From: CAYQVO01 sp964421085
Lineage (GTDB): Bacteria > Bdellovibrionota_C > UBA2361 > CAYQVO01
Assembly: GCA_964421085.1 (NCBI GenBank)
Contig: CAYQVO010000034.1
Coordinates: 1 to 42,662, forward strand
DNA: 42,662 nucleotides
Direction of reading: 5' to 3'
The notes below the pieces were generated by a model. The model worked only from the letters and a program-made list of their open reading frames with translations. It did no database searches and had not been told where the DNA came from. Numbering within the stretch: the stretch's first letter is position 1; each line of letters opens with the position of its first letter. The translations under genes were made by a program, and so were the position numbers. Below, piece after piece: positions 7,724 to 16,107 of this stretch.

Positions 7724-9943
7724 ATGAGTGCAAAGGATAACGAAACACAGGCCGCTCCGACACTGAAAACACTGCCGGGTGACGACGTCCGGCAGATTAT
7801 GTGGGGATTCAGCGACCGGTTCGACCTCCAGATGGTGGTTCAGTCGACGCGGTCCGTTGCGCGGGGAATCGTCGCCCGGCTCGTGGCAAACGGTGCGAGG
7901 AACTCTCACGACTGGACGGAAGAAAAGAACCAGCTGCTCACCGCATTCGACGACTCGGGAATAACCTCTGTTTTCATTGATCCTCAATACGGAGGATATC
8001 TGGAAGGGCCGAAGAACATGGCGCTCGCCCTTACAGCGCTTGAACTTTCATGGGTCGATGCAGGCGCGGCGACATGCAGCCTTGCAACCAATCTCGCGCT
8101 TGCTCCAATACATGAGCGGGGCACGGAGGAACAGAAGAAAACGTATTTCGCGCGGTGCGTTCCGCAGTCTGGAAAGAAAACATGGCGAGGCGCATTCGCA
8201 CTGACAGAACCTCTTCCATATGTCGGTGTCGACACCGGCATGCTCTCGGGAAAAATGCGCGTTGCCGAATGGAAGGACGGGAAAGAGCCGGTAATCCACG
8301 TGGAGAAAAGGGGCCGTTTCATTACAAACATGCCCTTTGCAAATTTCGTCACGGCCGCAGTTGAGTCCGACGATCCGAAGATCAAGGGAAGCTGCATGGT
8401 CATTCTCGAAGACGGCGATGAGGGAACATTTGATCCGGGCGCACCGACATTGAAGATGGTGCATCAGCTTTCCGCCACGAGCGATCCGATTCTGAATCTC
8501 AAAGTTCCCGCAAGCCGCATCATCGGCGGTTACACGATCAAGGACGGCGTTATTATTCCGAACTTCAATCATGGCGAGGTCATTGAAGCTGTTTTCCTTC
8601 GGACCCGTGTCGCTCCAGGCATCATGACTGCGGCAAAACTTCTCTCGGCAGTCGAGCCGGTGATGCGATATCAGAGGCAGCGGTTCAGAGGCGGTGATGC
8701 GCAGCCAGGCACACCGCGTTACGATCTCGGGCTTCAGCAGAAAGAAGACTCTCTGCTGCGCCTTGTCGATGTGTGGGCGACTGGAGAAGCAGGCGCAGCT
8801 CTCGGGTTCCAGACGGCGCTGCTTATGGACGAATTTGATCCGGTCGAAAAGGAAAAGGATCGGATTTTTGCGAAGCAGGGAATCGCCGGGCCGCGGGCCC
8901 AGATGAAAGCGCTTGCCGCCGCGCAGCAGAACGCCATAGAGCAGATCCGGGTCGAAGCTCAGCCTGAAGGCGACAGGGACACAAAGAGGCTTGAAGAGCT
9001 CAGGAAAGATACTCTCACGCAGTATGTCCTGAGCCAGTCGGTTATTAATGTCGTGTGCCCTGCGACGAAGCTGTGGGTGACGGGATTCGGCGCGACGCAG
9101 ATGCGTGAAGCCCTGAGTCTCGTTGGCGGGTACGCAATCACCGAAGACTGCCCCGGTTTCCTCATGCACAAGTGGATGGATGCGCAGCTCGAAGCGACAT
9201 ATGAAGGACCTGAGTCGGTTCAGCGCAGGCAGCTTGCAGTAACGATGACTAACCCGGTGTTTCTCGAACAGCTCAAGGCGTGGACAAAAGAACTGCGGGA
9301 AATGGGGGCGCGCAAGCCTCAGACCGGAACGTGCATGCTCGCGGCTGCTTTTGAGCTGTGGACGTTCACCCTCAATTATCTGGTGAACGGTAAAGATGCG
9401 AACGGCAAACCTCTCTATCATAACAAGCGCCAGGGAACAAGTTTCCCGATGGCGGACGCGTTGAGCTGGCTCCTTGCGGCCCGCGCTCTTGTGCTTTCGG
9501 TCCTCGAGCTGGAAGAGAAGGGTCCTGAGAACGCGAACATTGCCGACTCAATCGATGGTATTGTTCAGTTCTACACAGATCTTGCGCATGTGCAGTGCGC
9601 ACGTGCGGCAGGTGAAGCAGGCAAGGTGTGTGCCGAGCTGGTGTTCGGCTTCCTGCGGCATCCTGAGTGGACCGACGAGGGCGTCTATCAGATCCACGAT
9701 CTCAAGGGAATGGAAGGCGTGGCTCCGGGCATTTGCAGCTCCACAAAGGATGCCATAGGATCAGCTGGTAATGAGAAGCCGGCGAAGGCCGGGCCTTGCG
9801 TCTCGTTCCGGGGCATCGAGGATTTCCTCCTTCTGCGGCAGAAAGTGGACGGATGTCTTGCGGGTTCGAGCCTTGCAAAGGATCGCGCAGCCCAGGCACT
9901 TACCCAGGTGATGATTCCTGAGGCGCTGGATTATCCGGTATGA
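7724..9943 (+). CDS. Acyl-CoA dehydrogenase family protein, enlarged
   Basis: This 739-residue flavoprotein belongs to the acyl-CoA dehydrogenase superfamily, which oxidises acyl-CoA thioesters and passes electrons to ETF. The core spans about 1-505: an ALTE segment at 159-162, a beta-domain, and the conserved YEGPESVQR at 493-501. Glu494 matches the catalytic base of medium-chain enzymes (YEGT). It is much longer than the usual 380-400 residues: there is a charged insertion at about 365-440 and a helical C-terminal domain (about 506-739), as in other long members of the family. AGGGA precedes the ATG by about nine bases. It is followed by ETF-quinone oxidoreductase and both ETF subunits, its expected electron acceptors. 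The chain length of its substrate is unknown. Confidence 0.85.
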   Translation: MSAKDNETQAAPTLKTLPGDDVRQIMWGFSDRFDLQMVVQSTRSVARGIVARLVANGARNSHDWTEEKNQLLTAFDDSGITSVFIDPQYGGYLEGPKNMALALTALELSWVDAGAATCSLATNLALAPIHERGTEEQKKTYFARCVPQSGKKTWRGAFALTEPLPYVGVDTGMLSGKMRVAEWKDGKEPVIHVEKRGRFITNMPFANFVTAAVESDDPKIKGSCMVILEDGDEGTFDPGAPTLKMVHQLSATSDPILNLKVPASRIIGGYTIKDGVIIPNFNHGEVIEAVFLRTRVAPGIMTAAKLLSAVEPVMRYQRQRFRGGDAQPGTPRYDLGLQQKEDSLLRLVDVWATGEAGAALGFQTALLMDEFDPVEKEKDRIFAKQGIAGPRAQMKALAAAQQNAIEQIRVEAQPEGDRDTKRLEELRKDTLTQYVLSQSVINVVCPATKLWVTGFGATQMREALSLVGGYAITEDCPGFLMHKWMDAQLEATYEGPESVQRRQLAVTMTNPVFLEQLKAWTKELREMGARKPQTGTCMLAAAFELWTFTLNYLVNGKDANGKPLYHNKRQGTSFPMADALSWLLAARALVLSVLELEEKGPENANIADSIDGIVQFYTDLAHVQCARAAGEAGKVCAELVFGFLRHPEWTDEGVYQIHDLKGMEGVAPGICSSTKDAIGSAGNEKPAKAGPCVSFRGIEDFLLLRQKVDGCLAGSSLAKDRAAQALTQVMIPEALDYPV

Positions 9944-10125
9944 TCTGTCAACAAGGGAAAGAATTGGCAACTGAAGATTGCCACGGGCTTTACCTGGAGC
10001 AGTTGTGCGGATGCAGAACAGGGGAGCGCCCCGGCAATGACGGGTTCAGCTGTTGTAACGCATCAGACCTGCACGGCGCCACTGCATGAAGCCCGTTCCA
10101 ATCTGCTGCCCGGAGTGAAAAGAAA

Positions 10126-11988
10126 ATGACCAACGATCGACAGACCATGGCTGTGGATATCGCCTGCGTGGGTTTTGGACCCGCGATGGGCGGTTTCCTG
10201 ACTGCGCTCTCCCGCGCACTCATGAATGAAGACGGCACGCCCGCGCTTGAAAGCAAAGTAATGCCGGGAATGCCTCTTCAGGTGCTGTGTTACGAAAGAG
10301 CAGATGATGCAGGTTTTGGAGTATCGGGAATCGTCACTTCCGCCAGGAGCATCAGGCAGAGCTTCCCCGATCTCGATCCTTCGCAGATCCCGATGGCGCA
10401 CGACATAAAGAAGGAGAAGGTCGTCTACCTTCTGGATCCAGTCGGGGCGAGCAGGAGATCTCCTCTTCTGCGGTTCAAGGATAAAATCATCCGGATGTGC
10501 AGATGGCTTCCGTGGTACAGGGACGAAGCATTCGAACTTCCTTATACGCCGCCGTTTCTCAACAAGCACGGCGGACTCATGCTTTCAATGGGGCAGTTCA
10601 ATCAGTGGGTTGCTTCGCAGATCATGGCAGGCGGCCTTATACAGATATGGCCGGGAATGCCGGTAAACGGGCCCTTATTCGAGGGGCAGGCGGTCAAAGG
10701 CATACGGCTTGCCGATCAGGGTGTGGACAAAAATGGAAATCCCGATGCGGGTTATATGCCCGGGATGGATATCAATGCGGCGCTTACTGTCGTAGCCGAC
10801 GGGCCGGTCGGCGCGGTCGGGCAGAAGCTGAACCATCACTTTGGAATGCCGGACGGCCATCATCAGCGTGACTGGGCAGTCGGAATGAAGATGGTAGTCG
10901 AACTCCCCGAAAGCTGCACGCTCGAGCCGGGCACTGTTATTCACACTTTCGGATATCCCGAGCCCGGGATATTCGGATTCTTTTATGTTTATCCGGGCAG
11001 GCTCGCGTCAATAGGGGTGTTCATCCCTTCATGGTTCGAAAGTCCTGTGCGCACCAGTTATCGCTATCTCCAGCACTGGATGATGCACCCGTACCTGTGG
11101 AAGCATCTCGAAGGCGGCACCATGAGGTCGTGGGGCGCAAAGAGCCTTCAGGAAAGCGGACGCCGCGGCGAGCCGCAACTTGTCGGAGACGGCTTCGCAA
11201 GGATAGGCGAGGGGTCAGGGAGCACAAATGTTCTTACCAACTCGGGCGTGGATGAGGCGTGGGCTACAGGAACTCTTCTTGCTGAAGCGGTGATTGAACT
11301 TGCGAAGGCTGGAGAGCCCTTTTCGGGGGAAAATCTGGAGAAGACTTATGTCGCGAAGCGCCGGGCAAGCTGGATCGAGTCGGGGGGCCGCGTTGCCGAG
11401 CATGCGCGTGACGGTTTCCAGAAGGGGTTCGTTCCAGGGCTGCTGGGCACCGCGCTTGCCGGACTCACACGCGGGAAACTCGCGATAAAGAGTGAAATCA
11501 AACATCCGAGAGAGCACCTCGCGACCATGGAGAGCTACTTTGACGGAAAGATATCGCGGGTGAGACTTACGCACATCCGGACCGAGATGGCAAAAAATCG
11601 CGGCACTGCCGGTGCGCGCTCACTTCATGATGTGCTGATGGAAGAAGCCGGCTGGCCTCCCATTCCGTATGACGGAAAACTTCTGATGTCTCATCAGGAT
11701 GCTCTTCTTGTCGGAGGCAAGGTTCAGGCGCCGTCGGGTTTTGCGGATCATGTTTCGTTCCTGTATCCGAATTTGTGCGAGACCTGCGAAACAAAAGTGT
11801 GCATTGAAATGTGCTCGGCGCAGGCGATTTATGCAGGCGAGGGAGAGGTTCCGGAGTTCGACCGGGAAAAATGCGTTCACTGCGGAGCGTGTCTGTGGAA
11901 CTGCGCAGCGGCGCATCCGGGGGATCCTGAGAGAGGAAATATCGAGTTTAGAGCCGGTGCAGGAGGACTGCACTCGGCGGAGAATTAA
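10126..11988 (+). CDS. ETF-quinone oxidoreductase-like (FixC type) with ferredoxin tail
   Basis: This 620-residue protein starts with a Rossmann FAD-binding motif (VGFGPAMGG at about 15-23) and continues as a FixC/ETF-QO-like flavoprotein with a second FAD motif region near DGFARIGEGSG (355-365). It should carry electrons from reduced ETF to the quinone pool at the membrane. The C-terminus has two cysteine groups: C551, C554, C559, C563 (CX2CX4CX3C) and C583, C586, C589, C593 (CX2CX2CX3C). Canonical ETF-QO holds a single [4Fe-4S] cluster, so a two-cluster tail is possible. Residues 420-475 are a helical segment. GGAG nine bases upstream supports the start. The gap from the dehydrogenase gene is 182 bp; EtfB follows after 23 bp. 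Confidence 0.85.
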   Translation: MTNDRQTMAVDIACVGFGPAMGGFLTALSRALMNEDGTPALESKVMPGMPLQVLCYERADDAGFGVSGIVTSARSIRQSFPDLDPSQIPMAHDIKKEKVVYLLDPVGASRRSPLLRFKDKIIRMCRWLPWYRDEAFELPYTPPFLNKHGGLMLSMGQFNQWVASQIMAGGLIQIWPGMPVNGPLFEGQAVKGIRLADQGVDKNGNPDAGYMPGMDINAALTVVADGPVGAVGQKLNHHFGMPDGHHQRDWAVGMKMVVELPESCTLEPGTVIHTFGYPEPGIFGFFYVYPGRLASIGVFIPSWFESPVRTSYRYLQHWMMHPYLWKHLEGGTMRSWGAKSLQESGRRGEPQLVGDGFARIGEGSGSTNVLTNSGVDEAWATGTLLAEAVIELAKAGEPFSGENLEKTYVAKRRASWIESGGRVAEHARDGFQKGFVPGLLGTALAGLTRGKLAIKSEIKHPREHLATMESYFDGKISRVRLTHIRTEMAKNRGTAGARSLHDVLMEEAGWPPIPYDGKLLMSHQDALLVGGKVQAPSGFADHVSFLYPNLCETCETKVCIEMCSAQAIYAGEGEVPEFDREKCVHCGACLWNCAAAHPGDPERGNIEFRAGAGGLHSAEN

Positions 11989-12011
11989 TCATTAAACGTG
12001 TGGTGAGTAAT

Positions 12012-12821
12012 ATGGTGGGAAATCTGCATATTGTCGTCTGCGGAAGCCTTGTGCCCGATCCGCTTCAGACGCTTGAGCCGGTGCAGGGACCTTCGGGACC
12101 CGCGCTGAAAAATGAAGCGATGCTTCCGGCGGTTCTTGATCCCTGGGCAGGACATGCTCTTTATGAAGCCGCAAACCTTGCGAAACAGTCGGAAGGAAGC
12201 AGGGTGTGGCTTGTGAGTCTCGGCCCGAAAGCGAAACTTCAGCAGCTGATGATGAGTGTGGCGCAGAAAGCTCCGTTTGAGCTTGTTGTCGTCGACGGTT
12301 CTGCGAGCGGCTTCACCGATGCTCACGAAGTTGCGGCGGCCCTTGCCGATGCGATTGGAAAGATTCCCGGCCTTGATCGCTCGCGACTCCTTCTCTTCGG
12401 GGGTCTGTCGAGCGCATCAAGAGATGCAGGCGTTACCCTGCAGCTCGTGGGCGAGAAGCTCGGGATCGCAGATCAGTTCATGGGTGTCGACGAACTGAAA
12501 GTCGGAAGCGACGGCTCCCTGAGAATCATGGAGCGTATCGAAGGCGGGCAGTATCAAGTGTCTTCCTGCGCAGGTACTCCCGCGGTTCTCTGCTGGGCGA
12601 CTGGAAATCTGCCTGAGCCGCCGAACAATCCTCAGGTCGGAATGCAGAATATGCGCGGCATTATGCCGGCGCTGCAGAAGGCCGCGGCCGCGCAAATCGG
12701 CACAGGCGGCCTCAGTTTCGCCTCTGTTGAAGTGCCGCAGGTGCGAAGACAGACGCGTATCGTCAAGGATACGCCAGTGGAAGATATCGCCCGCGAGATA
12801 GTTGAATGGATTAAGAGTTGA
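12012..12821 (+). CDS. etfB: Electron transfer flavoprotein beta subunit, divergent
   Basis: This is a 269-residue ETF beta-type protein. It opens with a Rossmann-like strand (LHIVVCGSLVPDP) and has DPWAGHALYEAANL where typical EtfB has NPFDEIAVEEAL, then VWLVSLGP and a LLLFGGLSSASRDAGVTLQLVGEKLG block corresponding to the conserved G..S.D...GQ....A..LG region. With EtfA it forms the soluble electron carrier between acyl-CoA dehydrogenase and ETF-QO. I chose ATG 12012 because GGTGA lies five bases upstream; in-frame GTG codons at 12000 and 12003 would extend it by up to four residues. EtfA begins 17 bp after its stop. Confidence 0.85.
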   Translation: MVGNLHIVVCGSLVPDPLQTLEPVQGPSGPALKNEAMLPAVLDPWAGHALYEAANLAKQSEGSRVWLVSLGPKAKLQQLMMSVAQKAPFELVVVDGSASGFTDAHEVAAALADAIGKIPGLDRSRLLLFGGLSSASRDAGVTLQLVGEKLGIADQFMGVDELKVGSDGSLRIMERIEGGQYQVSSCAGTPAVLCWATGNLPEPPNNPQVGMQNMRGIMPALQKAAAAQIGTGGLSFASVEVPQVRRQTRIVKDTPVEDIAREIVEWIKS

Positions 12822-12838
12822 AAGGGCCGGAGGACGTT

Positions 12839-13867
12839 ATGACAGAGAAGATACTTTTTGTTGCTCACGCAGATGCTGCCGGAAAACTTCCAAAAGTCGC
12901 TCTCGAGACGCTTGGCGCGGCGGTTTCTCTTTCGAAGCAGATCGCCGGTTCGAGCCTGACAGCAGGTCTTATCGGTGCGGGAGTTCAGAGAATTGCGGAC
13001 TCGATATCCGGCTCCGGAGCAGAGTTTATTGCGGTAACAGGCGCCGACTTCGAAGCTTCCCGCTGCTGCACGGACACAGCAGCTGTTGAAGCTCTCGTGA
13101 AATCATCAGGCGCCACAATAGTTCTCGTGCCAAATACTTCCCGTCTCGCCCGTGTCGTCGCAGGGGTGACGGAACGCGTCGGGGGCGCCGTGGATACCCG
13201 CATCTGCAGCATCGCTGAGGAAGGCGGACAGGTCTCTGCGCAGAGGTGGTATTACAGACAAAGGATGCTCGCGAGTTTTTACAGGTCAGCACGTCCCTGG
13301 ATCATGCTTGTTGATTCAGGCATCTGTGCCGCGTTTGAAGGTGGTGCAGGAGACGCCTCTGTGAAGACTATCCCGGTGGAAGTTCCTGCGGAAGCAAAGA
13401 GAACAGAAGTAATCGGTATTGAAGCTCCTCAGACCGACGCCCAGACAATACGTCCGGAATCCGAAATCCTGTTCGTTGCAGGAGCTGGATGGACAAAGAA
13501 GCAGGCTGATGGAAAAACACACGTTAAAGAAGGCGAGCAGCTTATACTCGGTTTTCTCGACAAAGCCAAAGCTTCACTTGGAAGCAGCAAGAGCCTTGTT
13601 GATCTGAAGAGTGAAGGCGAGGAGGTCATGACCTGCATGAGTCATCTGAATCAGGTCGGACAGACGGGTTCAACTCCGCGCCATGAGAAAGGTCTGGCGA
13701 CGTGCTGCCACGGTGAAGAGCCTCATGTAGTCGGTTGGCGCTTCATCAACGAAAGGCGGGCTGTAAACCTCGACCCCAACTGCGGCTGGGCGCAGGGGAA
13801 GGCGGATGTTCTCTATGTGGCTGACGCTTTTGCGGTCATGCGGAAGATCAATGAGCTGCTGGGGTAG
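12839..13867 (+). CDS. etfA: Electron transfer flavoprotein alpha subunit, divergent
   Basis: This 342-residue protein follows EtfB and has the EtfA layout: an N-terminal alpha/beta domain (about 1-190) and a C-terminal FAD domain. The FAD-site motif QVGQTGS is present at 272-278. The region that normally reads GISGAxQH, and the IxAINxDxxAPI segment after it, are replaced by an unrelated stretch containing ATCCHGEEPHVVGW (287-300) and NLDPNCGW (310-317), although the terminal ADAF...I region still fits. A GGAGG site five bases before ATG 12839 decides the start; an in-frame upstream ATG at 12818 lacks such a site. It is the last gene of the module, followed by a terminator. Confidence 0.8.
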   Translation: MTEKILFVAHADAAGKLPKVALETLGAAVSLSKQIAGSSLTAGLIGAGVQRIADSISGSGAEFIAVTGADFEASRCCTDTAAVEALVKSSGATIVLVPNTSRLARVVAGVTERVGGAVDTRICSIAEEGGQVSAQRWYYRQRMLASFYRSARPWIMLVDSGICAAFEGGAGDASVKTIPVEVPAEAKRTEVIGIEAPQTDAQTIRPESEILFVAGAGWTKKQADGKTHVKEGEQLILGFLDKAKASLGSSKSLVDLKSEGEEVMTCMSHLNQVGQTGSTPRHEKGLATCCHGEEPHVVGWRFINERRAVNLDPNCGWAQGKADVLYVADAFAVMRKINELLG

Positions 13868-13903
13868 CTGTCCCGGGTCCGCCCATGCTTGTCGTGGTCA
13901 AAG

Positions 13904-13927
13904 AAAAGGGGGCAAAAGCCCCCTTTT
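13904..13927. terminator. Bidirectional Rho-independent terminator
   Basis: A perfect 10-bp stem (AAAAGGGGGC at 13904-13913, GCCCCCTTTT at 13918-13927) encloses an AAAA loop. The T-run follows the GC stem on both strands. It lies between the convergent etfA and flagellin genes and can end transcription from both. Confidence 0.9.
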
Positions 13928-13948
13928 CCGCAGGTGTCAAGTGCCTGA

Positions 13949-14809
13949 TCATCTGAGGAGTGAAAGAGCCAGTGACGGCTGCTGGTTGGCCTGAGCCAGA
14001 ACTGCAGCGCCGGCCTGCTGCAATATACCCAGCCGGGTAAGTTCTGCAGCCTCAGAAGCGACATCGACGTCTCTGATGCGGCTTTCCGCAGAGGCGAAGT
14101 TCTCACGTGACACCGACAGGTTGTTGATTGATACTTTGAGTCTCGACTCGGCAGCACCAAGGTTGCCTCTGGTCTGCGCAAGAGAGCCGATTGCCGAGTT
14201 AATTGCGTCGAGAGCCATCCTCGAAGCAGACTGGCCTGCGTCAATGGTCGAACCACTGATCGAGTAACTCATCGAGGAATATCCGGAATTAGCCAGACCG
14301 AGCGCCTGCAGTGTTCCGCGAACGTTGGTGATTTGAATCTGAGCTGTAGACCCCGAATCAAATCCCACCTGCAGTGTGATTGAACTGCCCGCTGAAAGCA
14401 GTTGAACGCCGTTGAACGTCGTTGTCGTCGCAATACGTTCTATTTCCGATCCGAGTGCGGAGAACTCGTTCTGAAGCGCTGAACGCTGATTCACTGAGAA
14501 CACGCCGTTTGCAGACTGTTCTGCAAGTTCTCCAAGCCGCTGCAGAACGCTCGATATTTCACCAAGCGCGCCGTCTGCGATTGCTATGGTGGAAATACCA
14601 TCGTTTGCGTTTCTGATAGCGACAGTTGCGATCCTCTGGTTCGCGCGGAGAGAGTCAGCAATAGCGAGTCCCGCTGAATCGTCGCTTGCTTTGTTGATTC
14701 TCTGGCCTGAACTCAGGCGCTCGAAGGTCGTGCTCAACTGGTCGGTCGCGATGCCCAACCTTCTCTGAGCCTGCAAAGATACAATATTATTGCCAATTGT
14801 GATTGCCAT
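13949..14809 (-). CDS. Flagellin
   Basis: This is a 286-residue flagellin, the filament subunit exported through the flagellar type III apparatus. The N-terminal D0/D1 region (LSTTFERLSSGQRINKAS with DDSAGLAI) and the C-terminal D0/D1 region (ASAESRIRDVD, then LGILQQAGAAVLAQANQQP and SLALSLLR) are both intact. The central part (about 140-200) is very short, so surface-exposed D2/D3 domains are essentially missing. AGGAGG sits about six bases before the ATG. It appears monocistronic: 188 bp separate its start from the upstream lipoprotein gene. I could not find a convincing sigma28 or sigma54 site. No other classical flagellar gene is nearby except the flagellin-related gene at 18915-19688. 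Confidence 0.95.
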   Translation of the reverse strand: MAITIGNNIVSLQAQRRLGIATDQLSTTFERLSSGQRINKASDDSAGLAIADSLRANQRIATVAIRNANDGISTIAIADGALGEISSVLQRLGELAEQSANGVFSVNQRSALQNEFSALGSEIERIATTTTFNGVQLLSAGSSITLQVGFDSGSTAQIQITNVRGTLQALGLANSGYSSMSYSISGSTIDAGQSASRMALDAINSAIGSLAQTRGNLGAAESRLKVSINNLSVSRENFASAESRIRDVDVASEAAELTRLGILQQAGAAVLAQANQQPSLALSLLR

Positions 14810-14997
14810 AGCCTATCCTCCTTGAAAGCCATCTAAATTCCAGATTCAATCCTTTGAACCCGGCACAGGTGGTACAATGAACGATCCAAACTGCCGACCA
14901 TTCCTGCGCTGGCTGCTGTGGTTTCGGGGAATTTCTAGGTCTCGAAAGGATTCAAACCAAACGACGACATCAAAACCGCCTGACTATCCACACCCAA

Positions 14998-15537
14998 CTA
15001 CCAGAGAGAATATCGAGGCATGTCGGGGCGAACTTGAGGAAAAAGTCGCTTGTCCATCGTCATATCGTGCCTGAATACGCAATCCACTGACCCGGTGCTG
15101 TCTTTGCATTTTCCCTCAATGGAACCGCTTACATAGATCATGTCCGGGCGTCGTGATTGAAAATGCCCGCGGAATGTGAACTCGCACCGGCCCTGTCCCC
15201 CATCGTTCGAATCAAAAAAAACCTCGCCTTTTTCTGAAGTTCCAAAGGCTGTCTGGCGGTGATCTATTTCCGCTGTCACTTCAATTCCTTCCCGGCTTTC
15301 ATGTGCAACGGTCATCAAGTCACTGCCGTCGTCTATTATCGTTATGCGGTAGATCCCTCCCTGCAGAAAGACCTTCGTGATTTCTCCGCAGACCTTCCTG
15401 TTTTTTCCTGAGGTCTCGCGGTCTACATGGACGTCGAGTCTCCCCTCATAAGTTCCGGGCTGAAAAGGCTGTTCTTCGTTTGTGCCGCCTCCGCACGAAG
15501 CGAGAAGAAGCAGCAGAATAAAAAAAGCACGGCGCAT
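14998..15537 (-). CDS. Putative lipoprotein, unrecognised
   Basis: This 179-residue protein has a clear lipoprotein signal: MRRAFF, a Leu-rich core, then LLASC with Cys15 as the lipid site, followed by GGG. The mature part looks like a beta-rich domain (YEGRLDVHVD, YRITIIDDG, EVFFDSNDG) with four further Cys at about 50, 118, 144 and 152 that could pair as disulphides. It lies five bases after the methyltransferase gene and could be co-transcribed with the trmD cluster. In many bacteria this position is taken by rplS. No family recognised. Confidence 0.75.
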   Translation of the reverse strand: MRRAFFILLLLLASCGGGTNEEQPFQPGTYEGRLDVHVDRETSGKNRKVCGEITKVFLQGGIYRITIIDDGSDLMTVAHESREGIEVTAEIDHRQTAFGTSEKGEVFFDSNDGGQGRCEFTFRGHFQSRRPDMIYVSGSIEGKCKDSTGSVDCVFRHDMTMDKRLFPQVRPDMPRYSLW

Positions 15538-15542
15538 GGCTC

Positions 15543-16100
15543 TTAGTTTTCTCCAAGCAGACGGTCAAGAATTATGGCGCAGGCTGATCGTACTGAAAGG
15601 TGATTATATGCGCCGGCGCCTCTCACTGGTTCGAGAAGAAAGTCGGCGCGGGCGAGCAGACTTTCACTCATGCCCCATCCAGTACCGAACATGAGAAGGA
15701 AAGGGTGATCTCCCTCCCTTATCAGCCGGCGCAGTTCCGGGCACGCGGTCCGGTCGGCGCCTTCATGGGCCGACGTGGCGACGAGCTTTGGGAGCTTTCC
15801 AGTCCGCAAATCTATCTTGTGGATCGCCTCGTCCAGGTCCGATACGACGTCGATTGTCTCGATGGCGGTTTTGCGGTCGGGATTATAAGTCGACCCGTAT
15901 CCTTCCTCCCAGTGCTGTTCAATGGTATGGGCGAGCCTCCGCAGAACAGGGGATGGATGGGCGATGTAGGCGCGCATCGCGCCGTAGGTGGCCGAGCTTC
16001 GCGCAATGTCGTGAATATCAATGAGCGTAAGCGATGTGGTGACAATCTTTCCCTCTTTGTCGACCATGTTTTCGTGGAGGAGTATTACGCTTAAATCCAT
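15543..16100 (-). CDS. SPOUT-like RNA methyltransferase, PF09936 type
   Basis: This 185-residue protein matches my memory of the SAM-dependent RNA methyltransferase family that often follows trmD. It starts MDLSVILLHENMVDKEG with TTSLTLIDIHDIARS, then has YGSTYNPDRKTAIE, LPKLVATSAHEG, and a knot-like C-terminus PFLLMFGTGWGMSESLLARAD with GAYNHLSVRSACAIILDRLLG. The GTGWG and NHLSVRSA segments would form the SAM-binding knot. The RNA target is unknown. It is separated from trmD by seven bases and is clearly part of that operon. Confidence 0.85.
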   Translation of the reverse strand: MDLSVILLHENMVDKEGKIVTTSLTLIDIHDIARSSATYGAMRAYIAHPSPVLRRLAHTIEQHWEEGYGSTYNPDRKTAIETIDVVSDLDEAIHKIDLRTGKLPKLVATSAHEGADRTACPELRRLIREGDHPFLLMFGTGWGMSESLLARADFLLEPVRGAGAYNHLSVRSACAIILDRLLGEN

Positions 16101-16107
16101 TCTTTTC

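Noticed and set aside
8048..9421. 457-codon open frame antisense to the acyl-CoA dehydrogenase gene
   Set aside because: The plus strand encodes a clear family member through the whole stretch; the antisense product is Arg/Cys/His-rich without domains, as expected from codon bias.
14810..14997. sigma28 or sigma54 promoter upstream of flagellin
   Set aside because: I looked for TAAA-N15-GCCGATAA and TGGCAC-N5-TTGC on the minus strand and found no acceptable match.
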